Below the pieces are notes generated by a model that was given only the letters and a program-made list of their open reading frames with translations, had not been told where the DNA came from and did not search any database. A stretch of 55,156 nucleotides of DNA from Acidimicrobiaceae bacterium (GTDB taxonomy: Bacteria; Actinomycetota; Acidimicrobiia; Acidimicrobiales; RAAP-2), in the NCBI GenBank assembly GCA_027451285.1, contig DAIDJP010000027.1:1-55156 (forward strand), in the 5' to 3' direction. Positions 8,271 to 15,755 of this stretch are shown here, one piece after another (the first letter of the stretch is position 1; each line of letters begins with the position of its first letter). A program made the position numbers and the translations under genes.

Positions 8271-8293
8271 TCCGGGTTGATTAGCGTGAGTGA

Positions 8294-9502
8294 GTGACCT
8301 CTCGGCTTTCCGCTCGTGCCCGGGTGGCCGTGGTGGCGCTCCTGGGCGTCAACTGGCTCTCGCGCGTGACCGGACGCGGCGCGGGCACCGTCGCCGGCGG
8401 GCGGGTCGGACTTCGTGTTTGTCCTGATCTGCTCGAACAACTGTCGAGGCGCCGCGAGATTATCTGCGTCTCGGGGACCAACGGCAAGACGACGACGACG
8501 GCGCTGATCGCCGCCGGCTGGGGAGCCAAGGTGGCCACCAACGCCACCGGCGCCAACATGCCGGCCGGCCACGTCGCAGCGCTCGCCACGACGCGCGCCA
8601 CCCGCGTCGTCCTCGAGGTGGACGAGGCCTGGCTGCCCGAGGTGATCCGGCGCTGCTCACCGAGAGTGGTCGTGCTCCTCAATCTCTCGCGCGACCAGCT
8701 CGATCGGGCGAGCGAGGTGCGGGTGCTCGCCGACAAGTGGCGCGGCGCCCTGTCGCGCACGACTGCGCTCATCGTCGCCAACGTGAACGATCCGCTCGTC
8801 GTCTTCGCAGCCGAGACGGCCCCTCGGGTGCGGTGGTGCGACGTGCCCACCACCTGGTTGGGCGACGCCCAGTCCTGTCCGCACTGCACGAGGCCCCTGT
8901 CGCCCGAGGGCTCGACCTGGCACTGTCTGTGTGGGTTCACTCGCCCGGCGAGCGCGACGACGCGTCTCGACGGTGAGGGACTGGTAGTCGACGGCGCGCC
9001 GGTGGATCTCACCTTGTCGCTCTTGGGCGACTTCAACCGGGCTAACGCCGCGATGGCGATTACCGCTCTGGGCGAGGTCGGCGTCGCGGCGCACGAGGCG
9101 GCGGCGCGCATGGCGACGGTCACCTCGGTCGCGGGGCGGTTCTCCCTTCGCACCTACCGCGGCCAGGTCGTGCGCACTCTGCTCGCGAAGAACCCCGCCG
9201 GATTCTCGGCGCTGCTCGACGTGATCCCCTCGTCGCCTGGCGAGGTGTGGATCGCCATCAACGCGCGCATCGCCGACGGGCGCGACCCGTCGTGGCTCTA
9301 CGACGTGCCCTTCGAACGCCTGCGCGGACATCGGGTGCGTTGCTTTGGCGACCGCAAGCTGGACCTGGCGACCCGACTCGACTACGCGGGCGTCGAATGG
9401 CGCCTCGACGACGACGAGGTCGAGGTGATCGACGAAACGCTCTACCTGCTCGCCAACTACACCGCCTTCGCCGACATCGTGGAGGAGTCGACCCCGTGCT
9501 GA
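8294..9502 (+). CDS. murT: Lipid II isoglutaminyl synthase, Mur ligase-like subunit MurT
   Basis: MurT activates the gamma-carboxyl of the D-Glu residue in lipid II with ATP so that GatD-derived ammonia can amidate it to D-isoglutamine. The 402-residue protein has the Mur ligase P-loop GTNGKTT (61-67) preceded by ICVS, a zinc-ribbon insert with Cys195, Cys198, Cys211 and Cys213 (CPHC...CLC), GDFNRANAAMA, and the C-terminal DUF1727 region with AKNPAGFSALLD. The GTG at 8294 lies six bases after TAGCGT (8282-8287), so it is probably leaderless. The stop overlaps the gatD start by 7 bases, which fits a two-subunit enzyme. Confidence 0.94.
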   Translation: MTSRLSARARVAVVALLGVNWLSRVTGRGAGTVAGGRVGLRVCPDLLEQLSRRREIICVSGTNGKTTTTALIAAGWGAKVATNATGANMPAGHVAALATTRATRVVLEVDEAWLPEVIRRCSPRVVVLLNLSRDQLDRASEVRVLADKWRGALSRTTALIVANVNDPLVVFAAETAPRVRWCDVPTTWLGDAQSCPHCTRPLSPEGSTWHCLCGFTRPASATTRLDGEGLVVDGAPVDLTLSLLGDFNRANAAMAITALGEVGVAAHEAAARMATVTSVAGRFSLRTYRGQVVRTLLAKNPAGFSALLDVIPSSPGEVWIAINARIADGRDPSWLYDVPFERLRGHRVRCFGDRKLDLATRLDYAGVEWRLDDDEVEVIDETLYLLANYTAFADIVEESTPC

Positions 9503-10185
9503 GGATCGCTCTCTTGTATCCCGAGCTGCTCGGCACCTACGGCGACGGGGGAAACGCACTCGTTCTCGCCGAACGGGCTCGTCGCCGCGGTCTCGACGTG
9601 CGCTCGATCACCATCTCGATGGCCGATCCGCTCGTGGCGGCTGACATCTACCTGTTGGGCGGGGGCGAGGACGGGCCCCAGCGCCAGGCGTGTGACCTGC
9701 TGGCCGCTGGTTCACTGGCCTCGAGGGTCGCCGACGGCGCCGCCATTCTGGCGGTCTGCGCCGGTCTGCAGATCCTCGGCGTGAGATTCGCCGTCGCGGG
9801 TGACGACGCCTATGACGGGCTCGGACTGGTCGAGGCCACGACGGTGCGCGGCAGTCGCCGCAGCGTGGGTGAGATCGCCGTCGACGTGGGCGGACGCACC
9901 ATGGTGGGCTTTGAGAACCACGGCGGGCGCACGAAACTCGCGCGCGGGGTTGCCCCCCTCGGTTCGGTTCAGCGCGGCGAGGGCAACGACGGGGTGAGCG
10001 ATGGCTTCCGGGCGCCGCGCCTGTGGGGAACCTACGCGCACGGCCCCGTCCTCGCACTCAACCCGTGGCTGGCCGATGAGATCCTCGCCGAGGCGCTGGG
10101 CGAGGAGCTCGAGCCGCTCGCCAGCGTCGCCGACGTTCTCTACGAGGAACGCCTCGCGAGTGTCATGGCTCGTCGGGCCGGTTGA
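9496..10185 (+). CDS. gatD: Lipid II isoglutaminyl synthase, glutamine amidotransferase subunit GatD
   Basis: CobB/CobQ-like class I glutamine amidotransferase of 229 residues that feeds ammonia to MurT. The nucleophile is Cys88 in LAVCAGLQILG and the catalytic His is His182 in GTYAHGP; YPELLGTYGDGGNALVL at the N terminus is typical of GatD. The GTG start at 9496 has GGAGGAG at 9481-9487 and lies inside the end of murT, implying translational coupling. Amidated peptidoglycan stems are needed for efficient cross-linking in many Gram-positives. The 3' end overlaps the opposing plsC gene by 23 bases. Confidence 0.93.
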   Translation: MLRIALLYPELLGTYGDGGNALVLAERARRRGLDVRSITISMADPLVAADIYLLGGGEDGPQRQACDLLAAGSLASRVADGAAILAVCAGLQILGVRFAVAGDDAYDGLGLVEATTVRGSRRSVGEIAVDVGGRTMVGFENHGGRTKLARGVAPLGSVQRGEGNDGVSDGFRAPRLWGTYAHGPVLALNPWLADEILAEALGEELEPLASVADVLYEERLASVMARRAG

Positions 10186-10900
10186 TCGACAGCGTCGGGT
10201 CGCCACTCACCTCGCGGCCCAGGTGCACGACCGCGTCCTCGATGCGGGCGCCGAATCGTCGGATGTTCTCGTCCTCCTCGGCGCGTAGCGGCGGGCCGAA
10301 GGCGACGACGACGTGGTGGCGCCACCGGCGCGGTGCGTCGACGAACTTGGGGGCCTTGGCGTACTTGGGACCCTGGAGCCAGCCGGCCTCGTGGACGTAG
10401 GTTGGGATCACCGTCGCGTGGGCGCGTTCGGCGAGGTAGGCCGCGCCACCCTTGAACTCCTGGAGCTGACCGTCGGGGCTGCGCCCGCCCTCGGGGTAGA
10501 TGATGAGGTTCCAGTGGTCCTCGACGAGTTCGAGCGCGAGCTGCGCGCTGCGCCGGTTGACCTTGTGGCGATCGATGGGAATCGCGTTGAAGACGAGGAC
10601 GGTCTTGAAGGCGGTCTTCGTGTTCATGAAGAAGTTGTCCATCGCGGCCGCCACGACGGTGCGCCGGCGCAGCGCCACGGGTAGCGACGAGAGGATGAGC
10701 GGCGTGTCGAGATTCGACGTGTGATTGGCGACGAAGATGAGCGGGCGGGGCGCCTCGAGGTGTTCGAGTCCGCGCACTTCGAGGCTCGCCACGAAGCGGA
10801 TGTAGGGGCGCACGTAGAGGCTGTGGATCGCGTTGCGCACGAAGCGCGCCGCGTAGCCCCGTCCCCACGCGGTGGAGTAGTCAAGCCCGAGCTTCGTCAT
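10163..10900 (-). CDS. 1-acyl-sn-glycerol-3-phosphate acyltransferase (PlsC-like)
   Basis: A 245-residue PlsC-family acyltransferase expected to acylate lysophosphatidic acid, or a related lysolipid, at the inner face of the membrane. The catalytic HX4D motif is NHTSNLD (His60, Asp65) and the phosphate-binding motif is YPEGGRS (136-141). It follows the small membrane protein gene upstream by only 3 bases, so the two are probably one operon reading away from the tRNA. Substrate preference cannot be judged; actinobacteria carry several paralogues. Confidence 0.92.
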   Translation of the reverse strand: MTKLGLDYSTAWGRGYAARFVRNAIHSLYVRPYIRFVASLEVRGLEHLEAPRPLIFVANHTSNLDTPLILSSLPVALRRRTVVAAAMDNFFMNTKTAFKTVLVFNAIPIDRHKVNRRSAQLALELVEDHWNLIIYPEGGRSPDGQLQEFKGGAAYLAERAHATVIPTYVHEAGWLQGPKYAKAPKFVDAPRRWRHHVVVAFGPPLRAEEDENIRRFGARIEDAVVHLGREVSGDPTLSINRPDEP

Positions 10901-10903
10901 GTC

Positions 10904-11557
10904 CTATCGGCGGCGAGGACGTTGCTTGGGGGTGTAGCGCTTGGACGGCGCCGGGGGAGTGAGGAGAGTGCTCGCCACGTCGATGTCGTTCTTCTTGGTG
11001 CGCGGCGCGCCGGAGCGCTTCTCGGCGCGGCGCTGGTCGGCGGCCTCTCGCGCCGCCTTCGAACTGCCCACGAACGTCGCGTCGCCGTACTTCTGAAGCC
11101 GCAGAGCGCGAATGACGAGCCAACCGCCGAGGAAGAGGAAGGGCAGGCCCACCACGCCAAGGGCGAGGCCGAGCAGCAGGCTGAGCACTGCGACACCCGC
11201 GCGCTTCTTGAGCTTCGCGAAGACGAAGAGGCCGGCGCCGAGGATGAAGATCTCGAGGAACTGGATGATCCAGTCCGAGGGGTGGGTGAGGTGCGTGTAC
11301 GAACAGACCTTGTTGACCAAGTGGTAACCGGCTATGCACGTGTTCTGGGCTGAGGGTTTGGCCGTGTCGGTCACCCAGGTGTTCTTGAACAGGTGCGGGC
11401 TGATGATGGCGGCGAGGATCAGCGCGAGTGCCCCGCCCACGTAGCTGGCGCGCCGTTCGATGAGGTCGAGTCCCAGGACGACTTCACGCGGGACCTTGGA
11501 GACGCGGGGACGGCGCAGGGAGCGGCGAGGCGACGGTGACGAACTCTGATCTGGCAC
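10904..11557 (-). CDS. Hypothetical membrane protein with three predicted TM segments
   Basis: A 217-residue protein I do not recognise. A basic Ser/Pro-rich N terminus (1-35) precedes hydrophobic segments at about 38-54, 93-112 and 121-146. The first loop (55-92) carries two cysteines, NTCIAGYHLVNKVCSY, which could form a disulphide if the loop is outside. The C-terminal ~65 residues are highly basic and end in RPRRR, as in a cytoplasmic nucleic-acid- or phospholipid-interacting tail. The GTG start at 11557 has TAGCCT six bases upstream (11564-11569). It is cotranscribed with plsC (3-base gap). Confidence 0.8.
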   Translation of the reverse strand: MPDQSSSPSPRRSLRRPRVSKVPREVVLGLDLIERRASYVGGALALILAAIISPHLFKNTWVTDTAKPSAQNTCIAGYHLVNKVCSYTHLTHPSDWIIQFLEIFILGAGLFVFAKLKKRAGVAVLSLLLGLALGVVGLPFLFLGGWLVIRALRLQKYGDATFVGSSKAAREAADQRRAEKRSGAPRTKKNDIDVASTLLTPPAPSKRYTPKQRPRRR

Positions 11558-11604
11558 AGGTGAAGGCTACAGCCTGACGTCAATTCCACTGGGCCCCGAG
11601 CCGC

Positions 11605-11610
11605 TAGGCT
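11605..11610 (+). promoter_or_regulatory. -10 element of the tRNA-Val gene
   Basis: TAGGCT lies ten bases before the mature tRNA 5' end. TTCCAC at 11584-11589 is a possible -35 with 15-base spacing. The element is weakly supported by position only. Confidence 0.4.
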
Positions 11611-11619
11611 TTGGCCCTC

Positions 11620-11693
11620 GGGCGCTTAGCTCAGTTGGTTAGAGCGCAGCCTTCACACGGCTGAGGTCACAGGTTCGAGTCCTGTAGCGCCCA
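11620..11693 (+). tRNA. tRNA-Val (anticodon CAC)
   Basis: A full cloverleaf can be folded: acceptor GGGCGCT (11620-11626) with AGCGCCC (11686-11692), D stem GCTC/GAGC, anticodon stem CAGCC/GGCTG around the loop TTCACAC, and T arm ACAGG TTCGAGT CCTGT. The anticodon CAC reads GUG, a very frequent codon in this high-GC genome. The discriminator is A, and the 3' CCA is not encoded, so it must be added by the tRNA nucleotidyltransferase. The gene stands alone, reading towards galU. Confidence 0.96.
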
Positions 11694-11897
11694 CTCCTGA
11701 GTTGCGTCGCCAGCGTCCGCGGCCGGTCTTGCGCGTACTCTCGGCTGCGCCCTTCACTTGGCGTTCACTCGATGACCTCCAAGCAGTGGTGCCCCTGGTC
11801 GCGCGCGCCATAAGGTAAAGAGGTGGCCTAAGACACGTCGCGACTGGGCTCACTGAGTTCGTTTCGATCAGCGCGTTCACACGAGCGGGAGTTGCAA
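11694..11897. other. Non-coding spacer between tRNA-Val and galU
   Basis: About 200 bases with no convincing coding frame. I see no intrinsic terminator behind the tRNA. A GGGAG Shine-Dalgarno for galU lies at 11887-11891. The rest shows nothing that I can interpret. Confidence 0.4.
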
Positions 11898-12791
11898 GTG
11901 GTACGAAAAGCCGTCATCGCCGCCGCGGGGCTCGGGACCCGTTTTCTCCCCCAGACCAAGGCCATGCCCAAGGAAATGCTGCCGATCCTCGACAAGCCGA
12001 TCATCCAGTACATCGTCGAAGAGCTCGTGGAAGCCGGGATCGAAGACATCGTCATCGTTACCGGATATCACAAGCGCGCGATTGAGGACCACTTCGCGGA
12101 ACCGAGCCAAGAGCTTGTGTCGGCACTTGAGGGCACGAAGGAGAAGATGCTCAAGGAGCTCGAGAACATCGCCCGCCTGGCGAACTTCGCCTACATGCGC
12201 CAAAAGGGTCCCGACGGCAACGGGACGCCCCTGTTGAACGCCGCGCACCTCATCGGTGACGAGCCCTTCATCTACACCTTCGGCGACGACTTCATTCGCG
12301 CGACTCCCGGGCGCTTCAGCCAGATGGTCGACCTCCACGAACGTACGGGCCTGGGCGTGCTGTCGTGCATTCGCGCGGACCGCGACGATGACTACACCCG
12401 CTATGGCTACATCGGTGGCAAGGAGATCGAGCCGGGAATCGTGAAGGTCGATTCCATCGTCGAGAAGCCAGGCCGTGCCAATGCGCCGTCGGATCTCGCC
12501 AGCGTCAGCAGCTACCTCTTCACACCGTCAATCTTGGGGCCCCTCAGCGAGTGCGCTGCTGAACTAGGCCCCGGTGATCAACTGTCGCTTCAAGATGCGA
12601 TGCAGCGCTCGATCGATCACGGGAACTTTCTGCTCGGTTACGAAATCGCCAACGCCCGCTACTTCGACACGGGCGACAAGTTCGAGTACCTCAAGACGAT
12701 GATCGACCTTGGCCTCGAAGACGAGCAACACGGCGCCGAGCTGCGCGAGTATCTCATTCAGTCCCTCGTGGCGCGCGACGCCGTGGCGTAG
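11898..12791 (+). CDS. galU: UTP--glucose-1-phosphate uridylyltransferase
   Basis: GalU makes UDP-glucose from UTP and glucose-1-phosphate for cell-envelope glycans and storage sugars. The N-terminal nucleotidyltransferase signature AAGLGTRFLPQTKAMPKEML is diagnostic, followed by EELVEAGIEDIVIVTGYHKRAIEDHF and the sugar-binding VEKPGRANAPSDLA region. At 297 residues it is a normal single-domain GalU. I chose GTG 11898 because GGGAG lies six bases upstream; an in-frame TTG at 11892 would touch that Shine-Dalgarno. It is convergent with marR. Confidence 0.95.
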   Translation: MVRKAVIAAAGLGTRFLPQTKAMPKEMLPILDKPIIQYIVEELVEAGIEDIVIVTGYHKRAIEDHFAEPSQELVSALEGTKEKMLKELENIARLANFAYMRQKGPDGNGTPLLNAAHLIGDEPFIYTFGDDFIRATPGRFSQMVDLHERTGLGVLSCIRADRDDDYTRYGYIGGKEIEPGIVKVDSIVEKPGRANAPSDLASVSSYLFTPSILGPLSECAAELGPGDQLSLQDAMQRSIDHGNFLLGYEIANARYFDTGDKFEYLKTMIDLGLEDEQHGAELREYLIQSLVARDAVA

Positions 12792-12976
12792 CGGACGACG
12801 CTTCCTGACGCGAGAGAGCCGCGAGCAGGGTGCGGCCACGCCGTCAGCCCACAGCGAGGGGCCGTTTCATCGGTGCTCTTCGCGAGGTCGTTTCCGAGGG
12901 TGGCCGAGTCTCAAGGACGTGACGAAGAAAGAAACCAGGAACTGCGCTGCGGGGCCGTACGGGAGAAGGCTCTCGT
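12792..12976. other. Non-coding spacer between convergent galU and marR
   Basis: About 185 bases between two stop codons. I see no T-tailed terminator, no repeat and no convincing coding frame. Short open frames here lack ribosome sites. Confidence 0.4.
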
Positions 12977-13465
12977 CTAGGCGTGGTGGACAGACTTCGC
13001 GTGGGCGGTGTGCGCGTTCACGCCGTCGATGGCCTTGCGCAGCAGGTGGGCGAGCTCGTTGCGCTCCTCCTCGTTGAGTGCGCCGAGGATCTCGTCTTCG
13101 AGGCTCTGCTGGGCCGCTTCGGCTTGGTGCAGTGCCTGGCGACCGAGTTCGGTCATCGAGACCAGGTGACGTCGCCGGTCGCTGGGATCGCGGCGTCGCT
13201 CGACGAACTCGTTGGCCTCGAGGTCGTTAAGTAGCAGTACGCAGTAGTTCGCGTCGATACACAGACCGTCGGTGAGGGCCTGCTGGCTGGTCTCGTCGTA
13301 GTCGCGCAGAAACGACAGGGCCGCCAACTCTTTGAGCGTCTGGCCGAGCAACTCGGGCGTCGAACGCCGGCTCACCAGCCGAGAGAGCTGGGTCAGCAGG
13401 AGGATCGGTCCAGTGGACGAGTTTTCATCCATCGGGACCAATGGTAGTGAAGTGGAGATATTCAT
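12977..13465 (-). CDS. MarR family transcriptional regulator
   Basis: A 162-residue MarR-type winged-helix repressor. The recognition and wing region reads LLNDLEANEFVERRRDPSDRRRHLVSMTELGRQ, with the conserved DRR wing motif. I start it at ATG 13465 because a perfect TATAAT (13475-13480, minus strand) lies nine bases upstream, giving an almost leaderless mRNA; ATG 13432 is an alternative. It is divergent from a DHA2 efflux pump, with a 22-base dyad at the junction. MarR proteins typically repress such a pump until a phenolic or drug ligand binds, so control of the export block is a fair inference. Confidence 0.92.
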   Translation of the reverse strand: MNISTSLPLVPMDENSSTGPILLLTQLSRLVSRRSTPELLGQTLKELAALSFLRDYDETSQQALTDGLCIDANYCVLLLNDLEANEFVERRRDPSDRRRHLVSMTELGRQALHQAEAAQQSLEDEILGALNEEERNELAHLLRKAIDGVNAHTAHAKSVHHA

Positions 13466-13479
13466 GCTATCATGATTAT
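13458..13479. promoter_or_regulatory. Probable MarR operator dyad
   Basis: ATATTCATG (13458-13466) and CATGATTAT (13471-13479) form an inverted repeat matching in 8 of 9 positions around a CTAT spacer. It covers the marR -10, predicted start site and start codon, and lies upstream of the divergent MFS gene. Its size and shape fit a MarR dimer site, which would give autorepression and repression of the pump. Confidence 0.6.
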
Positions 13480-13548
13480 ACGGCCTACCCGATGATCCTG
13501 CATCGGAGTGTAAGCGCCGGCCACCATCCTCGAAAGGACAGCGGACCA

Positions 13549-15054
13549 ATGCCACCCATTTCTACCGTACAATCAGGTATTTCAGAACGTCGTCGCTGGA
13601 TCGCGCTCATCGTGGTCTGCCTCGCGATGCTCATGAACGCCCTCGATGGCTCCATCGTCAACGTCGCCCTGCCCTCGATCCAGCGCGACCTGCACTTCTC
13701 CGCCTCGGGCCTGACATGGGTCGTCGACGCCTACCTCATTGCCTTTGGCAGTGTGCTGATGCTGGCCGGTCGTCTCGGGGACCTGCTCGGACGCAAGAAG
13801 GTCTTCCTCGGCGGCGTCGCCCTCTTCAGCGCGGCGTCCTTCTTCTGCGCCCTCGCCACGAGCCAGGCGGCCCTGATCGCCGCGCGATTCGTCCAGGGCA
13901 TCGGTGGCGCCGTCTCCACGTCGGTGATCGTGGCGATCATCGTCACCGAGTTCACCGGCACAGCCGAGCGGGCCAAGGCGATGAGTGCCTACATGTTCGT
14001 CGCCGTAGGCGGCGGGTCACTCGGGCTCCTCGTGGGTGGCTTTCTCACCCAGAGCGTCAACTGGCACTGGATCTTCTTGATCAACGTGCCGATCGGTCTG
14101 GCCACGCTGGTCCTGGGATGGTTCCTGATTCGTGAGAACGAGGGGCTGGGTGTGGGTCACGGCCTCGACGTGACCGGTTCGGTGCTGCTGACCTCGTCGC
14201 TACTGATCGGCATTTACGGCATCGTGAAGGCGTCGGCCTACGGGTGGATCTCCACGCGCACCCTGGGCACCCTGGGCGCGTCGGTGGTGCTCGCGGGCCT
14301 CTTCTTCCTCGTCGAGTCGCGCGTCGAGCGGCCCATCGTTCCGCTCCGGATCTTTCGCCTGCGCAGCCTGAGCGTCTCGAGCGTGGTTCGCGGGCTCACG
14401 TTCTCCGCGATGTACGCGGTGTTCTTCTTCGGCGCGCTCTACCTCGAGCGGATCCTGCACTTCGGGCCACTCGCTACCGGCCTCGCCTTCCTTCCGATGT
14501 CGCTGTCCATGGCGGCGATGTCACTAGGCGCGACCAGCCGGCTGCTCGTGCGATTCGGCGCGATGCGACTGCTGGTGCCGGGCCTGACGGCGGTGACGGC
14601 AGGCCTGGTCCTGCTCTCGCGTTCTGGTGTGCACTCGTCGTATCTCACGGCGTTGCTGCCGGCGTTTCTCCTCCTGGGGCTGGGCATGAGTGTCTCGGCC
14701 GTGCCGCTGTTGACCATCGCGATGGCCGACGTGCCGCGCGAGGACGCCGGTCTCGCCTCGGGCATCGTGAACGTCTCGATGTGGCTGGCCTCATCGACGA
14801 CGCTCGCGATTCTCGGCACCCTCGCGGCCAGCACGACCACGTCGCACCTGTCCCTGGGCCAGAGCCTGGCGGCGTCGTCGCTCGCTGGCTACCACGTCAC
14901 CTTCGCGGTCGGAGCTCTGCTCGCGGGCGCGGGACTTGTGGTGACCGTGACCCTGTTGCGTTCGCCGGCGCGTCGTGAGCGTTTGGCCACCTTCGCTGAG
15001 ACTCGAATTCTCGACGAAGGTTTGAGCGGCGAGTTGGTTCTCGACGAGTTCTAG
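13549..15054 (+). CDS. DHA2 family MFS drug:proton antiporter (14 TM)
   Basis: A 501-residue major facilitator of the EmrB/QacA (DHA2) type, expected to span the membrane fourteen times. Family motifs are LDGSIVNVALPSIQRDL in TM1, GRLGDLLGRKK in loop 2-3 and a GGxxGxxxGG-like VGGGSLGLLVGG in the fourth to fifth helix region. It exports amphipathic compounds in exchange for protons. ATG 13549 has AAAGGA at 13533-13538. It is divergent from marR, and the intervening operator dyad suggests inducible expression. The frame is open upstream to 13441 but that part lacks TM1-like character. Confidence 0.93.
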   Translation: MPPISTVQSGISERRRWIALIVVCLAMLMNALDGSIVNVALPSIQRDLHFSASGLTWVVDAYLIAFGSVLMLAGRLGDLLGRKKVFLGGVALFSAASFFCALATSQAALIAARFVQGIGGAVSTSVIVAIIVTEFTGTAERAKAMSAYMFVAVGGGSLGLLVGGFLTQSVNWHWIFLINVPIGLATLVLGWFLIRENEGLGVGHGLDVTGSVLLTSSLLIGIYGIVKASAYGWISTRTLGTLGASVVLAGLFFLVESRVERPIVPLRIFRLRSLSVSSVVRGLTFSAMYAVFFFGALYLERILHFGPLATGLAFLPMSLSMAAMSLGATSRLLVRFGAMRLLVPGLTAVTAGLVLLSRSGVHSSYLTALLPAFLLLGLGMSVSAVPLLTIAMADVPREDAGLASGIVNVSMWLASSTTLAILGTLAASTTTSHLSLGQSLAASSLAGYHVTFAVGALLAGAGLVVTVTLLRSPARRERLATFAETRILDEGLSGELVLDEF

Positions 15055-15259
15055 AGCTGGTGCGGATGCCCTGGCGTGTGCTCGATGACGCGATCGCGCC
15101 CGCTCACCCTGCGTGTCACGGGGCGTGGGACGGGTGCCAGGGTCGCTGCTGACGTGGCGCGTGCGAGAGCGCGCGCGTCGCTACCATACGCGTAAGGGTG
15201 ATTGCCGCTACGGCCCCTTGTGGTCGAGCTGACGTGAAGCACCCCAAAGGGAGGTTGTC
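15055..15259. other. Spacer upstream of the neocarzinostatin-like gene
   Basis: About 205 bases without a gene. CCCTGGC (near 15068) and GCCAGGG (near 15136) form a widely spaced 7-base inverted repeat. TACCAT at 15182-15187 is a possible -10, which would leave a leader of roughly 65 bases carrying the AAAGGGAGG ribosome site. Nothing else stands out. Confidence 0.35.
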
Positions 15260-15700
15260 ATGAACGTGAAGCGGTTTGCGACGTTCCTTGCGGCGATCGG
15301 CCTCGGCTCGGTGCTTCTGCTCAGCGCGCCGGTTGCCGGGGCCGCTACCGCCCGACCGCACCTGGTTGTCTCGCCCTCGGGCAGCGTGAAGAACCACGAG
15401 GTGGTAAAGGTCCGTGGACTGGGGTTCAAGCCCCACGACACCGTCTATCTGACGGAGTGCTTGGTGAAGGCCACCGGGGCGGCCGGTTGTGACATCGCGA
15501 CGGCGACGCCGGTGACCGTGAGCGCCAAGGGCACCTTCGCCTGGACCAAGTTCAAGATCCTCAGCGGGAAGATCGGAACGGGGACGTGCGGCACGACGAA
15601 GGCAAATCTGAAGAGCTGTGCGATCAGCGCGGGCAACGCGAGCGGCGGTGACTCGACGGTCTATCGCATCACCTTCGTGATGCCGCCGGCCAAGTCCTAG
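15260..15700 (+). CDS. Secreted neocarzinostatin-fold protein
   Basis: A 146-residue exported protein. A Sec signal peptide (MNVKRF, hydrophobic 6-24, cleavage near VAGAA/TA at 28-30) precedes a ~110-residue immunoglobulin-like domain that follows the neocarzinostatin apoprotein pattern: VSPSGSVKNHEVVKVRGLGF, then two disulphide pairs, Cys67-Cys77 (ECLVKATGAAGC) and Cys110-Cys120, then the closing strand VYRITF. The founding members sequester enediyne chromophores; most genomic homologues have no known ligand, and no enediyne synthase genes are visible here. AAAGGGAGG gives a strong Shine-Dalgarno. It is flanked by two drug pumps, so a ligand-binding or protective role outside the cell is a reasonable guess. 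Confidence 0.8.
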   Translation: MNVKRFATFLAAIGLGSVLLLSAPVAGAATARPHLVVSPSGSVKNHEVVKVRGLGFKPHDTVYLTECLVKATGAAGCDIATATPVTVSAKGTFAWTKFKILSGKIGTGTCGTTKANLKSCAISAGNASGGDSTVYRITFVMPPAKS

Positions 15701-15755
15701 GACGACGTCGATCACATAACAAGAGCGCCGGGTGGCGCCGAATGAGGGAGGGTCG

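Noticed and set aside
8125..8280. A 51-codon frame beginning MRSIEFIDLID across the lysR-murT gap
   Set aside because: The intrinsic terminator and both 6C hairpins lie inside it, and there is no ribosome site. The RNA explanation accounts for every feature.
15732..15755. Upstream GTG 15732 as the start of the second MFS pump
   Set aside because: The GGGAGGG ribosome site lies after it and directly before GTG 15756, so the shorter form is preferred; the difference is only eight residues.
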